NCBI RefSeq assembly: GCF_001426745.1
Contig: NZ_LMFI01000016.1
Location: forward strand, 1-64,000
DNA from: Nocardioides sp. Root140
Lineage (GTDB): Bacteria; Actinomycetota; Actinomycetes; Propionibacteriales; Nocardioidaceae
Length of the DNA stretch: 64,000 bases
Direction of reading: 5' to 3'
Shown: piece after piece, positions 33,252-42,092 of the stretch
Layout: the number at the start of each line of letters is the position of its first letter
Numbering within the stretch: position 1 is the first letter of the stretch
Made by a program: the position numbers and the translations under genes
The notes under the pieces: model-generated
The model's database searches: none
The model's input: only the letters and a program-made list of their open reading frames with translations
Told to the model about the DNA's origin: nothing

Positions 33252-34331
33252 CTATACGAGCTGGAGTCGATCGGCAAGCCGTTCGTTCCACTCCTTCGGA
33301 GCCCCGAACAGCTGCTCGTCCAGCCGCGCGCGCTTGTAGAACAGGTGCAGGTCGTGCTCCCACGTGTAGCCGATCGCACCGTGCATGGTGAGTGCGGTGT
33401 CTGCCGCCCGGGAGGCCGCCGCGGTGACCTGCGCCTTGACTGCTGCCGCGCGCAACGGAGCCTCCGCGTCGTCGATCTCCAGCGAGGCCGCGGCGAGATA
33501 GACCCCCGAGCGGCCGGCCTCGAGGTCGACCAGGATCGAGGCGGCGGCGTGCTTGACCGCCTGGAAGGAGCCGATCGGCACGCCGAACTGGCGACGCTGG
33601 AGGCTGTACTCCACGGCGAGGTCCAGCATCCGCTGCATCGTCCCCAGTGCATCAGCCGCGACGAGCACGCCGGCGAGGTCGACGACCCGGGCCAGTCCGA
33701 CCACCGGATCCCCGTCGACCGCTTCGGACACCACGCCGTCGAGTCGTACGTCGGCCAGGGTGCGGGTGCGATCCAGCAGGCGACGCGGCGTGATCGTGAG
33801 TCCCGCAGCGCCGGCGGAGACGATCCGCAACTGGGGGCCCGCCGACGACTCGATCGGCACCAGGAGCGTCTCGGCACGATCGGCCCCGAGGACCTGCAGC
33901 ACGTGTCCACTCAGCCTCCCGTCGGCGCCCATCGACACCGTCGGACCCGCGTCGGGAAGGTGCCCGGACGGGACCAGCAGGGCGACCGGCGAGCCGGCGA
34001 CCGCCGCCTTGACCAGGTCGGGGTGGCGCTCCAGCAGCGGTACGGCGAGCACGGTGGCCAGCCACGCCGAGCTCGGGACCCCGGCCCGGGCAAGCTCCTC
34101 GGCGGTCAGGGCGAGCTCGACGACGCCTCCACCCTGGCCGCCCAGGGACTCGGCGATGCCGACACCTGCCATGCCGCCCTCGTTCCACCTCTGCTCGAAG
34201 GGCCCGTGATCCCCGCGCTCGTCATCGGCCTCGAGCCAGGCTCGGACCTGCTCCGGTCCCGCGACGTCGGCCAGCCAGCCGGACAGTGCCTCTCGGTAGG
34301 CGTCCTGCTCCTCAGACAGCTTCCACTGCAT
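33252..34331 (-). CDS. Acyl-CoA dehydrogenase, short ChsE2/FadE-type subunit
   Basis: The 359-residue protein is of the acyl-CoA dehydrogenase fold but short and divergent. The N-terminal half is degenerate and lacks the CFG-TEP-GS FAD loop. The C-terminal half has RRQFGVPIGSFQAVKH, MHGAIGYTWEHDLHLFYKRA and an LFG tail, features of the smaller partner in heterotetrameric steroid-side-chain dehydrogenases such as ChsE1-ChsE2. That suggests pairing with the 388-residue protein encoded next. Its promoter region is shared with the divergent GntR gene and has a GGTATGACC site. Confidence 0.83.
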   Translation of the reverse strand: MQWKLSEEQDAYREALSGWLADVAGPEQVRAWLEADDERGDHGPFEQRWNEGGMAGVGIAESLGGQGGGVVELALTAEELARAGVPSSAWLATVLAVPLLERHPDLVKAAVAGSPVALLVPSGHLPDAGPTVSMGADGRLSGHVLQVLGADRAETLLVPIESSAGPQLRIVSAGAAGLTITPRRLLDRTRTLADVRLDGVVSEAVDGDPVVGLARVVDLAGVLVAADALGTMQRMLDLAVEYSLQRRQFGVPIGSFQAVKHAAASILVDLEAGRSGVYLAAASLEIDDAEAPLRAAAVKAQVTAAASRAADTALTMHGAIGYTWEHDLHLFYKRARLDEQLFGAPKEWNERLADRLQLV

Positions 34332-34408
34332 GGCTCTCCTCAGGGTGTGTGTTTGTCCAGTCGTTCGCCGGTCGATGCGTAGTCAGGCGGCCGACGACTG
34401 TTACTTTG

Positions 34409-34417
34409 GGTATGACC
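34409..34417. promoter_or_regulatory. Putative GntR-type operator (GGTA variant)
   Basis: GGTATGACC, preceded by TTTG and followed by AAT, lies between the divergent acyl-CoA dehydrogenase and GntR genes, 37 bp from the GntR start. It suggests autoregulation, and it overlaps an upstream ATG at 34412, an argument against that codon as the start. Confidence 0.45.
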
Positions 34418-34453
34418 AATCGAACGATGGAACTTCTCAAGAAGCGGTGGGCG

Positions 34454-35227
34454 ATGACTGAATCCACAGAGGCCGGGCCCCAAGGCATACGGCGTCCGGT
34501 ACAGCTCACCCCGATGCAGGTCCCGAAGGCCTCCGACGTGCTGGCCGACGACCTGAGGGAGCGCATCCTGCGCGGCGACTTCCCCGAGGGCACGGCGCTT
34601 CCGCCCGAGCGCGAGCTCGTCGCACAGACCCGGATGAGCCGCACCACGGTGCGCGAGGCGCTGCGCATCCTCGAGGTGCAGGGACTCGTGCAGATCCGCA
34701 CTGGCCGGGCCGGTGGCGCGTTCGTGCAGACCCCGGGCGAGGAGTCGATCGCCAGCTCGGTGAACCTCATGATCCGCGGCCGGCAGATCCGCATGGATGC
34801 GCTGCTCGAGACCCGCGAGGCCGTCGAGCCGGCCTGTGCCCGGCTCGCCGCGCAGTACCGCACGGCCGCCGACCTCGAGCGCCTCGAGCGGGCCAACGAG
34901 GCGATCGCCAACGCGGGGCCGCTCTCGGAGTTCCTGACCGCCAACGTCGAGTGGCACGTGGCGGTCGCGGTCGCGTCGCACAACGACCTGCTCAACGGCT
35001 TCATGCTGGCCCTCTCGCGCGCCATCTACGAATCCACCGACAACAAGGGCTTCATCGACGACGCCGTGCGCAAGACGACGGTCAAGGCCCACAAGAGCAT
35101 CACCGACGCGATCCGCGCCCAGGACCCCAACGCCGCCGTACGACGCATGCAGCGCCACGTCCACACGTACGCCGAAGCGGTGCTCGAAGTCGAGGAGCGC
35201 ACCGCCATCGAGGTCGCCGAGATCTGA
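34454..35227 (+). CDS. GntR-family regulator, FadR subfamily
   Basis: The 257-residue paralogue of the regulator at 25046 has winged-helix segment LPPERELVAQTRMSRTTVRE (about 45-65), a GRAGGAFV wing and a helical FCD effector domain with His and Arg residues for an acid or acyl-CoA ligand. The ATG at 34454 was chosen over one at 34412, which sits on the putative operator. It diverges from an acyl-CoA dehydrogenase gene and probably regulates it. The convergent ligase gene ends 16 bp after its stop. Confidence 0.9.
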   Translation: MTESTEAGPQGIRRPVQLTPMQVPKASDVLADDLRERILRGDFPEGTALPPERELVAQTRMSRTTVREALRILEVQGLVQIRTGRAGGAFVQTPGEESIASSVNLMIRGRQIRMDALLETREAVEPACARLAAQYRTAADLERLERANEAIANAGPLSEFLTANVEWHVAVAVASHNDLLNGFMLALSRAIYESTDNKGFIDDAVRKTTVKAHKSITDAIRAQDPNAAVRRMQRHVHTYAEAVLEVEERTAIEVAEI

Positions 35228-35243
35228 GCCCGGGCTGCGGGCC

Positions 35244-37184
35244 TCACCGCAGGTCCTTGACCAGCTCGCGGATCTCGTCGACGGCCTGGGGGTTCTCGGC
35301 TCCCGAGAGGTCCCCGGGGTCGGTGTCCATCACGGCTGCCCGGATCGCTCGCCGCAGGATCTTGGCAGACCGGGTCTTGGGCAGCCGTTCGACGCGCACG
35401 ACCTGGCTCGGAGCGAACGGCTTGCCGACGCCGTCGGCCACGAGACCACGTACGCGCGCGGCGACCTCGGCGTCGTCCTGCGCGACGTCACCCTTGGCGA
35501 CGTAGAAGACCCAGACGGCCTCACCCTTGGTCGCATCGGGGATGCCGACCACCGCGGACTCGGCGATCGCCGCGTCGACCGCGACGACCGACTCGATCTC
35601 GGCCGGCGCGACGCGCTTGCCGGCCACGTTCATCACGTCGTCGCTACGACCCAGGATGAACCAGCTGCCGTCGTCGTCGACGAGCGCGAAGTCCCCGTGC
35701 CGCCACAGGTTCTCGAAGGTGGACCAGTAGGCCTCGTGGTAGCGCTCCCCCTCGGGAGTGTCGTTCCAGATCCCACGGGTCATCGACGGCCACGGCTGTC
35801 GGCAGACCAGTTCCCCGATCTGTCCCCGCACCGGCTGCGCGTCGTCGTCGACCACGTCGACGTCCATGCCCAGGGCCGGACCGCCGAGGGAGCAGCTGCG
35901 GATCTCCTCGACCGGGTAGGGGCAGAGGAACGAGCCGCCGACCTCGGTGCCCCCGGAGAAGTTGATGATCGGGACCCGGCTGCCGAAGACGTCGCGGGCC
36001 AGCCACTCGTAGGACTCCGGGTCCCACGGCTCGCCGGTGGAGCCCAGCACCCGGACGCTGGCGAGGTCGCGGTCGGGTACGCCGCCGGCCGCGCGCAGGG
36101 TGCGGATCAGGGTCGGGCTGACCCCGAGCATCGAGACCCCGTGCCTCTCGACGAGCTCCCAGAGCCGGCCGGTGTCGGGCACGTCCGGCGAGCCTTCGTA
36201 GAGCAGCAGCGTGCCACCGGTGCCGTGGGTGCCGAAGATCGAGAGCGGGCCCATGATCCAGCCCATGTCGGTGATCCAGCAGAAGGTGCGCCCCGGCCCC
36301 ATCTCGAATCCGTAGGACACCTCCGAGGCGGTCTTCGCGACGAAGCCGGCGTGCGTGTGCACCGCGCCCTTGGGCTTGCCGGTCGTGCCCGAGGTGTAGG
36401 CCAGCAGCAGCACGTCACCGGCCGCGGTCGGCTCGACGGCGTCGTCGGGTTCACCGGCGACCAGGTCGCTCCAGGCCACCTCGCCGGCGCGCAGCTCGAG
36501 GCCGGACCCGAGGTTGTCCACGACCACCACGTGCTCGACGCTCGGGCAGCTCTCCATCGCGGTGCGCAGCTGCGGCAGCATCGAGGCGACCTTGCGGCGG
36601 CGGATGGTGCCGTCGGCGGTGATCACCGCCTTGGCGGCGGCGTCCTGGATCCGGCTCGCGATCGCCGGGGCGGCGAACCCGGAGAACAGCGGCACGAGTA
36701 GAGCCCCGAGGCTCGCGACGGCGTACGTCGCCACCACGGCCTCGGGAGTCATGGGGAGGTAGATCGCGACGGCGTCGCCCTTGCCGACGCCCAGCGACCG
36801 GAGCCCGCCGCGCACCCGGGCCACCCGGTCGGCCAGCTCGGCGTAGCTGAGGGTGTGCACGGTTCCGTCCTCGGCCTCGTGCACGACGGCGGGCGCCTCG
36901 GGCGTGCGCGTGACCCACTTGCCGAGGCACGCGTCGACGGCGTTGAGGCCGCCGTCGACGAACCACTCGGGCCACTTGACTCCGCGGCTCAGGTCGACGA
37001 CCTGCGAGTACGGCGTGTGGAACGGGATCTCGAGGTCCTCGACCACGGTGCCCCAGAACGCACCGATGTCGGCGACCGACACGGCGCGGAGCTCATCGGC
37101 GCTCGTGACGTCGAGGCGGCGCATCAGTCGGGCCACGTTGGAGTTCGTCAGGTAGTCGTCGTCCGGCTGCCACACGTAGGTCAT
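35244..37184 (-). CDS. AMP-forming acyl-CoA synthetase (acetyl/propionyl-CoA-synthetase-like)
   Basis: The 646-residue ligase of the ANL superfamily has the P-loop YTSGTTGKPKG, the adenine-binding GGTEVGG, GDFALVDDDGSW and the catalytic-Lys motif TRSAKILRR near the C-terminus. Its length and the N-terminal extension (VWQPDDDYLTNSNVARLM, a CoA-binding cap) match acetyl-CoA or acetoacetyl-CoA synthetases more than fatty-acyl ligases. TGAGGAGAC precedes the ATG, and a ten-base gap follows the acyl-CoA dehydrogenase gene. It is third in an operon with a cyclohexanecarboxylate-type ligase and a dehydrogenase. Confidence 0.88.
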   Translation of the reverse strand: MTYVWQPDDDYLTNSNVARLMRRLDVTSADELRAVSVADIGAFWGTVVEDLEIPFHTPYSQVVDLSRGVKWPEWFVDGGLNAVDACLGKWVTRTPEAPAVVHEAEDGTVHTLSYAELADRVARVRGGLRSLGVGKGDAVAIYLPMTPEAVVATYAVASLGALLVPLFSGFAAPAIASRIQDAAAKAVITADGTIRRRKVASMLPQLRTAMESCPSVEHVVVVDNLGSGLELRAGEVAWSDLVAGEPDDAVEPTAAGDVLLLAYTSGTTGKPKGAVHTHAGFVAKTASEVSYGFEMGPGRTFCWITDMGWIMGPLSIFGTHGTGGTLLLYEGSPDVPDTGRLWELVERHGVSMLGVSPTLIRTLRAAGGVPDRDLASVRVLGSTGEPWDPESYEWLARDVFGSRVPIINFSGGTEVGGSFLCPYPVEEIRSCSLGGPALGMDVDVVDDDAQPVRGQIGELVCRQPWPSMTRGIWNDTPEGERYHEAYWSTFENLWRHGDFALVDDDGSWFILGRSDDVMNVAGKRVAPAEIESVVAVDAAIAESAVVGIPDATKGEAVWVFYVAKGDVAQDDAEVAARVRGLVADGVGKPFAPSQVVRVERLPKTRSAKILRRAIRAAVMDTDPGDLSGAENPQAVDEIRELVKDLR

Positions 37185-37194
37185 CGGGGTCTCC

Positions 37195-38394
37195 TCAGGA
37201 GCGGGGCATGCCGAGGATGCGCTCGGCCGCGATGTTGCGCTGGATGTACGTCGAGCCACCGGCAATTGCCGTGCCGCGCGACTGGTTGGCGAGTCGGAGC
37301 CAGGCCCGGACGTCGTCGAGGCCGGTGGCGGCCTCGTCATGGAGGTCGAACTGGCCGCCCATCGGCGCCAGGGAGAGCCGGAAGTCGGCAAGGTCCTCGA
37401 CCAGGGGGCAGAAGTAGAGCTTGCCGATCGAGGTGACCGGCCCGGGAGGCGCACCCGTGTCGGCGCCGGTGATCACGCGCTGGCCGATCGCCTTGTGGAT
37501 CATCGCCCGGGACCACAGGTCGGCGACCTTCTGCCGAACCTCGGGGTCGGCACCCAGTGGCTCCCCGACCGCGTCGCGCAGATGGCGGACGTCGTCGATG
37601 ATGTCGGCGACGGCCTTGGTGGTGTTCACCCGTCCGGTGGCGATCGCGACCCGTTCGAAGGCGAGCGTGCCCATGGTGACCTTCCAGCCACCGTCGACCT
37701 CACCGACCACCAGGTCGTCGGGGACGAAGACGTCGTCGAGGAACACCTCGTTGAACTCGGCCTCACCGAGCATGTGCCGCAGCGGGCGCACCGTGATGCC
37801 GTCGGAGTCCATCGGGAGCAGGAAGAACGTGATGCCCTTGTGCCGCTGCTTGTCGGGGTCGTTGCCGCCGGTGCGCGCGAGCAGGATCGCGTGGGCGGCG
37901 ATCTGGGCCCGACTGGTCCAGATCTTCTGCCCGTTGATCCGCCAGCCACCCTCGACCTTGACCGCCTTGGTGCGCAGGCTGGCCAGGTCGGAGCCGGCAT
38001 CGGGCTCGGAGAAGAGCTGGCACCACACGTCCTCGCCGGTCAGGATCGGCTCGAGCAGTCGCTCCTTCTGGGCATCCGTGCCGAAGTGCGCGATGGTCGG
38101 ACCGCAGAAGTCCTCGCCGATGATGTTGAGTCGTTCGGGCGCCCCCGCCCGGTCGCACTCCTCGGAGAAGATGGCGCGCAGCTGCTCGCCGAGCCCCTGC
38201 CCGCCGTACTGCGTCGGCCAGGTGATGCCGGCCAGGCCGGCGTCGTGCAGCAACCGCTGCCACTGCTGCCAGAACGGCACCTTCTCGACCAGGTCGCTGG
38301 GCTCGGGCCAGGCAAGCTTCGGCAGGGCCTCGTCGAGGAAGGCCCGGACCCGTTGCCGGTACTCCGCCTCCTCCGGGGTGTCGACGATCTCCAT
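37195..38394 (-). CDS. Acyl-CoA dehydrogenase
   Basis: The 399-residue flavoenzyme has WCQLFSEPDAGSDLASL (FAD/substrate loop), GQKIWTSRAQIA and a C-terminal AGGSTYIQRNIAAERILGMPR that matches the canonical family tail. It introduces the alpha,beta double bond in an acyl-CoA. Its ATG overlaps the upstream ligase stop by one base (TGATG), giving tight coupling between acid activation and dehydrogenation. The type resembles FadE-like enzymes acting on cyclic or branched substrates. Confidence 0.92.
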   Translation of the reverse strand: MEIVDTPEEAEYRQRVRAFLDEALPKLAWPEPSDLVEKVPFWQQWQRLLHDAGLAGITWPTQYGGQGLGEQLRAIFSEECDRAGAPERLNIIGEDFCGPTIAHFGTDAQKERLLEPILTGEDVWCQLFSEPDAGSDLASLRTKAVKVEGGWRINGQKIWTSRAQIAAHAILLARTGGNDPDKQRHKGITFFLLPMDSDGITVRPLRHMLGEAEFNEVFLDDVFVPDDLVVGEVDGGWKVTMGTLAFERVAIATGRVNTTKAVADIIDDVRHLRDAVGEPLGADPEVRQKVADLWSRAMIHKAIGQRVITGADTGAPPGPVTSIGKLYFCPLVEDLADFRLSLAPMGGQFDLHDEAATGLDDVRAWLRLANQSRGTAIAGGSTYIQRNIAAERILGMPRS

Positions 38395-40106
38395 CAGACC
38401 GCCTCGGCCTGCTGTGCAGATACAGACGTGGCGTGCCTCGGCGCTGCCATTCCACCGGCCTCGAGCTTGGCCGCGATGTCGGCGCGCAGGACGTGCTTCT
38501 GGATCTTGCCCGTCGCGGTGGTGGGCAGCGCGTCGACGATCTCGAGCCGCTCGGGCACCTTCTGGATGGCCATGCCCTCGCCGAGGAGGAAGTCCCGCAT
38601 CTCCTCGAGGGTGAGCTCCGGCTGGCCCTCGTGCATCACCAGGTAGCAGCAGACCTTCTCACCGAGGTAGGCGTCGGGCATCGCGACCAGCGCGACCTGG
38701 CTGACGTCCGGCCTGGAGGCGAGGGCGTCCTCCACGGCACGGACGCTGATGTTCATGCCGCCGCGGATCACGATGTCCTTGAGGCGGCCGGTGACGCGCA
38801 CGTAGCCGTCCGCGTCCATCCGTCCGAGGTCGCCGGACCTGTGGAAGCCGGACGGCGTGTAGTTGGCGGCGGTCTCGTCGGGCTGGCCGATGTACTCGAG
38901 GCAGTTCATCGCGCCGCGGTAGGCGATGTCGCCCTCTTCGCCGCGCGGGACCTCGTTGCCGGCCTCGTCGACGATGGCGACCTCCTGCAGGGGCAGCGCC
39001 TGGCCGTCGGACGTGACCGACCTGGAGGGATCGTCGTCGAGGGTGCACATCGTGGTGGTGATGTTCTCGGTGCGACCGTAGAGACTGAGGACGGCCATGT
39101 TGGGGATCGCCGCACGGCCGGCCTCCACGAAGCTGCCCGGGATGGGCGCACCGGCCGAGGTCCAGAACCGCATGCTGCTGGCGTCGTGCACCTCGGGGTC
39201 GTAGACGTCCAGCAGCATCTGCAGGAAGGTCGTCGCACTCACGCAGGCGGTGCACTTGAACTTCGCGATCCGCTCGAGGCCCTCCTTGGGCTCCCAGCGG
39301 TCCATCAGGTGGCTGGCCGCACCGTGGGCGAGGGGCAGGAGATAGCTGGTGACCAGCCCGGTGGTGTGGGTGACGGGCGACGGGCCGAACTGCACGTCGG
39401 CCTCGGTGTAGTTCCAGCCCCTGCCGAGCAGGCGGGCGCCGCAGGCCATCGTGTTGAAGGTGTGCAGGCAGCCCTTCGGTCGCGACGTGGTGCCCGAGCT
39501 GAACACCACCACGAACGGCTCGTCGGGGCCGACACCCGTGCCGATCTCGGCGTCCGCCTCCTCGCGGGACAGGTCGACCAGCAGGTCCTCGAAGTCCACG
39601 GCGCCACTGACCAGGTCTCCCTCGCGGCGCACCACGACGATGGTCTCGAGGAGCGGCCAGTCGGCGCGCAGGTCCGCGAACATCCGCGCGTGGTCGAAGC
39701 CGCGGTACGTCGACGCGGTGAAGGCGGCCTTTACGTTCGCGGTCTCGAGGATGAAGCCGACCTCCTCGCGACGGTAGATCGGCATGATCGGGACGATGAC
39801 CGCACCGATCCGGGCGATCGCGGCACTGATCACGAAGAACTCGGTCCAGCTCGGCAGCTGGACGGCCACCCGGTCGCCCGGACCGATGCCACGGCGTCGC
39901 AGGCCCACCGACAGGGCGAGGACCCGCTCGCGGAGCTGGCCGTAGGTGATCTCGGTCGTCGAGTCGGTGCCGAAGACCTTGTCGGGTTGCCGGTCGGCCT
40001 GCTTCTCGATCATCGCGAAGAGCGTCTCGTCGGTCCAGAGCCCCTGCTCGTGGAAGCGGGCGATCTGTTCGTCGGTGTAGCGGTCGTGCACCGTGGCGAA
40101 GGCCAT
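38394..40106 (-). CDS. AMP-forming CoA ligase, cyclohexanecarboxylate-CoA ligase-like
   Basis: The 570-residue ANL ligase has the phosphate loop FSSGTTSRPKGCLHTFNT, SLYGRTENITTT, RSGDLGRMDADGYVRVTGR and catalytic Lys in TATGKIQKHVLR. It is a close paralogue of the ligase at 49533: HDRYTDEQIARF at the N-terminus, GGMNIS and KDIVIRGG correspond. It probably activates a carboxylic acid, perhaps alicyclic. AGGAGGAAT precedes the ATG. It is the first gene of a three-gene operon, and GGTCAGACC sits 85 bp upstream of its start. Confidence 0.9.
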   Translation of the reverse strand: MAFATVHDRYTDEQIARFHEQGLWTDETLFAMIEKQADRQPDKVFGTDSTTEITYGQLRERVLALSVGLRRRGIGPGDRVAVQLPSWTEFFVISAAIARIGAVIVPIMPIYRREEVGFILETANVKAAFTASTYRGFDHARMFADLRADWPLLETIVVVRREGDLVSGAVDFEDLLVDLSREEADAEIGTGVGPDEPFVVVFSSGTTSRPKGCLHTFNTMACGARLLGRGWNYTEADVQFGPSPVTHTTGLVTSYLLPLAHGAASHLMDRWEPKEGLERIAKFKCTACVSATTFLQMLLDVYDPEVHDASSMRFWTSAGAPIPGSFVEAGRAAIPNMAVLSLYGRTENITTTMCTLDDDPSRSVTSDGQALPLQEVAIVDEAGNEVPRGEEGDIAYRGAMNCLEYIGQPDETAANYTPSGFHRSGDLGRMDADGYVRVTGRLKDIVIRGGMNISVRAVEDALASRPDVSQVALVAMPDAYLGEKVCCYLVMHEGQPELTLEEMRDFLLGEGMAIQKVPERLEIVDALPTTATGKIQKHVLRADIAAKLEAGGMAAPRHATSVSAQQAEAV

Positions 40107-40190
40107 GGATTCCTCCTGATCGGAACCGATGTCATCAGGCGCGGGGACCACTCGGACGCAGTCCACCTGCAGTGGTCCTGAGATTACAAT

Positions 40191-40199
40191 GGTCAGACC
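40191..40199. promoter_or_regulatory. Putative FadR/GntR-type operator, ligase promoter
   Basis: GGTCAGACC in an AT-rich context (TTACAAT before, GAATAGG after) lies 85 bp upstream of the ligase gene at 40106 and just past the 3' end of the LuxR-type gene. The paralogous ligase at 49533 has the same arrangement. Confidence 0.55.
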
Positions 40200-40236
40200 G
40201 AATAGGCAATGGGTGGCCAACCGGCGGGGTGGAGCG

Positions 40237-41445
40237 TCAGTCCTCCCGCGCACCGATCGTCAACCGGAGGTACTGGGAGATGGCCTCGGCCCGGTTCTCC
40301 ACGCGCAGCTTGCGCAGGATCTGCTTGACGTGGGACTTCACAGTGCCGACGGCGATCACCAGGCGCTGGGCGATCCGCTCGTTGGTGGCACCCGTGGCCA
40401 TCAGGGTCAGGACCTCCAGCTCGCGGCTGGTGAGGAGCCCCTCGAGGACCGCCTGGCGGTCACTCACGACCGGTCGCAGCGGTCGGCTCACGGCGAGCGC
40501 GGTCGTCTCCTCCCTGGTGGCCAGGTCGATCTCGCTGGTGGCCAGGTCGTCGAGGACTGCCTCGACCGTCTGCATCACCCGCATCACCTCAGCCCGCTGG
40601 TCGCGCAGCCGGCCGAGCAGGACCGCCCGCTCGAAGATCTGCGCGAACCCGACCGCGTAGAACCAGAGGATGTCCCGGTCCAGCTCCACGACGTCGTGGC
40701 CGCGAAGGTCGGCGTGCAGCAGGCCGATCACGCGGTCGCCAGCGATCAACGGCGCAACGACGTACGACGTCTGCGCGGCCGCCGTCGCCAGGGGCTGGTA
40801 GACGCGACTGTCGGTGCTGGCGTCCGCGACCAGCCCCGGCTCGCGCCGCCGGACCACCTCACTCTCGAGCAACATGTGCGACAGACGAATCTTGGGGACC
40901 TCACGGATCCAGTCGACGAAGGCGCGCTCGTCGGGCCCCACGTGCGCCGAGTAGCTGCGCCACGGCCGCCAGGTGTCGTCCTCGACGCGGGACAGCATCA
41001 GCCTGTCGAAGCCACCGCCCGCGGCGGCCGACTCACAGACCTTCTCGAGCAGCTCGTCCTGGTCGGTGATCCGGCGCAGACGTGCCAGCTCACGGTCCAG
41101 CTGGTCCATCCGGCGCAGTCGCTCGTGGCCCAGGAGGTCGTGGATGGAGAACCGGACCTGGTGCACGGCGTGCAACGTCTCGCTCAACTCGACCACCCGT
41201 TCTCTCCCGAGCTCGTGCCCGGGGTCACTGAGACGCTCGCGCATCATCCCCGCCAGGATCGTCAGCTGCCCGTCCAACGTGCGCAGCTCGGCCGACGGAA
41301 CCTGCTCCAGGTCGTCCAGCTCGTCGGCGTCGAGCGAGGTCGACGGCAGCGACTCGACCAACCGGATGGCAGCGGAGTACGCCGATTGCCCCTGGCTGAT
41401 CAGATCGGCACGGCGTCGCGCTGCGGCCGCGGATGACGACTCCAT
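40237..41445 (-). CDS. LuxR-type HTH regulator with GAF-like sensor region
   Basis: The 402-residue protein has a C-terminal LuxR/NarL helix-turn-helix (LTSRELEVLTLMATGATNER then GTVKSHVKQILRKL) and a central GAF-like domain (about 140-290; SYVVAPLIAGDRVIGLLHAD) preceded by helices. Such proteins sense a small molecule and activate transcription. There is no receiver domain with a phospho-Asp. The ATG at 41445 with GAGGGAG was preferred over upstream codons. It lies upstream of, and on the same strand as, the ligase operon, and diverges from a TetR gene. Confidence 0.86.
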   Translation of the reverse strand: MESSSAAAARRRADLISQGQSAYSAAIRLVESLPSTSLDADELDDLEQVPSAELRTLDGQLTILAGMMRERLSDPGHELGRERVVELSETLHAVHQVRFSIHDLLGHERLRRMDQLDRELARLRRITDQDELLEKVCESAAAGGGFDRLMLSRVEDDTWRPWRSYSAHVGPDERAFVDWIREVPKIRLSHMLLESEVVRRREPGLVADASTDSRVYQPLATAAAQTSYVVAPLIAGDRVIGLLHADLRGHDVVELDRDILWFYAVGFAQIFERAVLLGRLRDQRAEVMRVMQTVEAVLDDLATSEIDLATREETTALAVSRPLRPVVSDRQAVLEGLLTSRELEVLTLMATGATNERIAQRLVIAVGTVKSHVKQILRKLRVENRAEAISQYLRLTIGARED

Positions 41446-41497
41446 CAGTCTCCCTCTCGCCCCGTGAGAATGCATTGCGACGACCACGAGCCCTGAG

Positions 41498-41507
41498 AAC
41501 GATCGTT
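41498..41507. promoter_or_regulatory. Putative TetR operator
   Basis: The perfect 10-bp palindrome AACGATCGTT lies 25 bp ahead of the TetR GTG start, in the 86-bp region shared with the LuxR-type gene. Autoregulation by the adjacent TetR protein is likely but unproven. A CATGCTACG element just before the GTG could be a -10 box of a leaderless transcript. Confidence 0.4.
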
Positions 41508-41531
41508 AGCACCCCATGCTACGGTGCCGCC

Positions 41532-42092
41532 GTGGGTCGCCACAGACGAATTCTCGATGCAGCCGCAACGGCCTTCCATGAGAAGGGCTTCCATGGGGTC
41601 GGTGTCGACGAGCTCGGCACCCGTGCCGGCCTGAGCGGGCCGTCGATCTACCGGCACTTCTCCGGCAAGGACGAGATCCTGGCGACCTTGCTCAACGAGG
41701 CCATGGACGAGCTCCTGGCCGCGACCCGCCCCACCGGCGAGGACCCGGACGCCGAGCTGCGGCGCGCACTGCGCCACCACATCGACTTCGCCCTCGCCAA
41801 CCGCCAGCTGGTCACGCTCTACCAGCGCGAGGTCCGCTCGCTGGCCGACCCGTGGTCGAAGTCCTTCGCCGGCCGGCGCGGGCAGTACACCCGCAGCTGG
41901 GAGGCGCTGTTCGCCAGCTGCTTCCCCGATCTCTCCCCCGGGACGGTCGCCGCCACCACACAGGCCTGCCTCGGCACAGTGTTCTCCGTGGCGTCGTGGC
42001 CCGAGCGCGCGCTGGCGGCCCCCGGCGTACGCGAGATGCTCCTGGAGCTGGCCCTTCACGGTGTGTACGGCGACCGCCGCTCAGCTACCTGA
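41532..42092 (+). CDS. TetR-family regulator
   Basis: The 186-residue protein has an N-terminal TetR helix-turn-helix (GRHRRILDAAATAFHEKGF, GTRAGLSGPSIYRHFSGKDE) and a helical ligand-binding domain. The GTG at 41532 is the start that gives a normal TetR N-terminus; no ribosome site precedes it, so the mRNA may be leaderless. Its 3' end overlaps the convergent acyl-CoA dehydrogenase gene by 12 bases. TetR proteins next to FadE genes often respond to acyl-CoAs. Confidence 0.88.
   Translation: MGRHRRILDAAATAFHEKGFHGVGVDELGTRAGLSGPSIYRHFSGKDEILATLLNEAMDELLAATRPTGEDPDAELRRALRHHIDFALANRQLVTLYQREVRSLADPWSKSFAGRRGQYTRSWEALFASCFPDLSPGTVAATTQACLGTVFSVASWPERALAAPGVREMLLELALHGVYGDRRSAT

Noticed and set aside
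35226..35245. Short GC hairpin at the junction of the convergent GntR and ligase genes as a terminator
   Set aside because: Only about five perfectly paired bases with a bulge, overlapping both stop regions, and no T-tract.
16701..38103. GGTCGGACC at 16701 and 38095 as further GntR operators
   Set aside because: Both are inside coding sequence in GC-rich context, without the AT-rich flanks of the intergenic sites.
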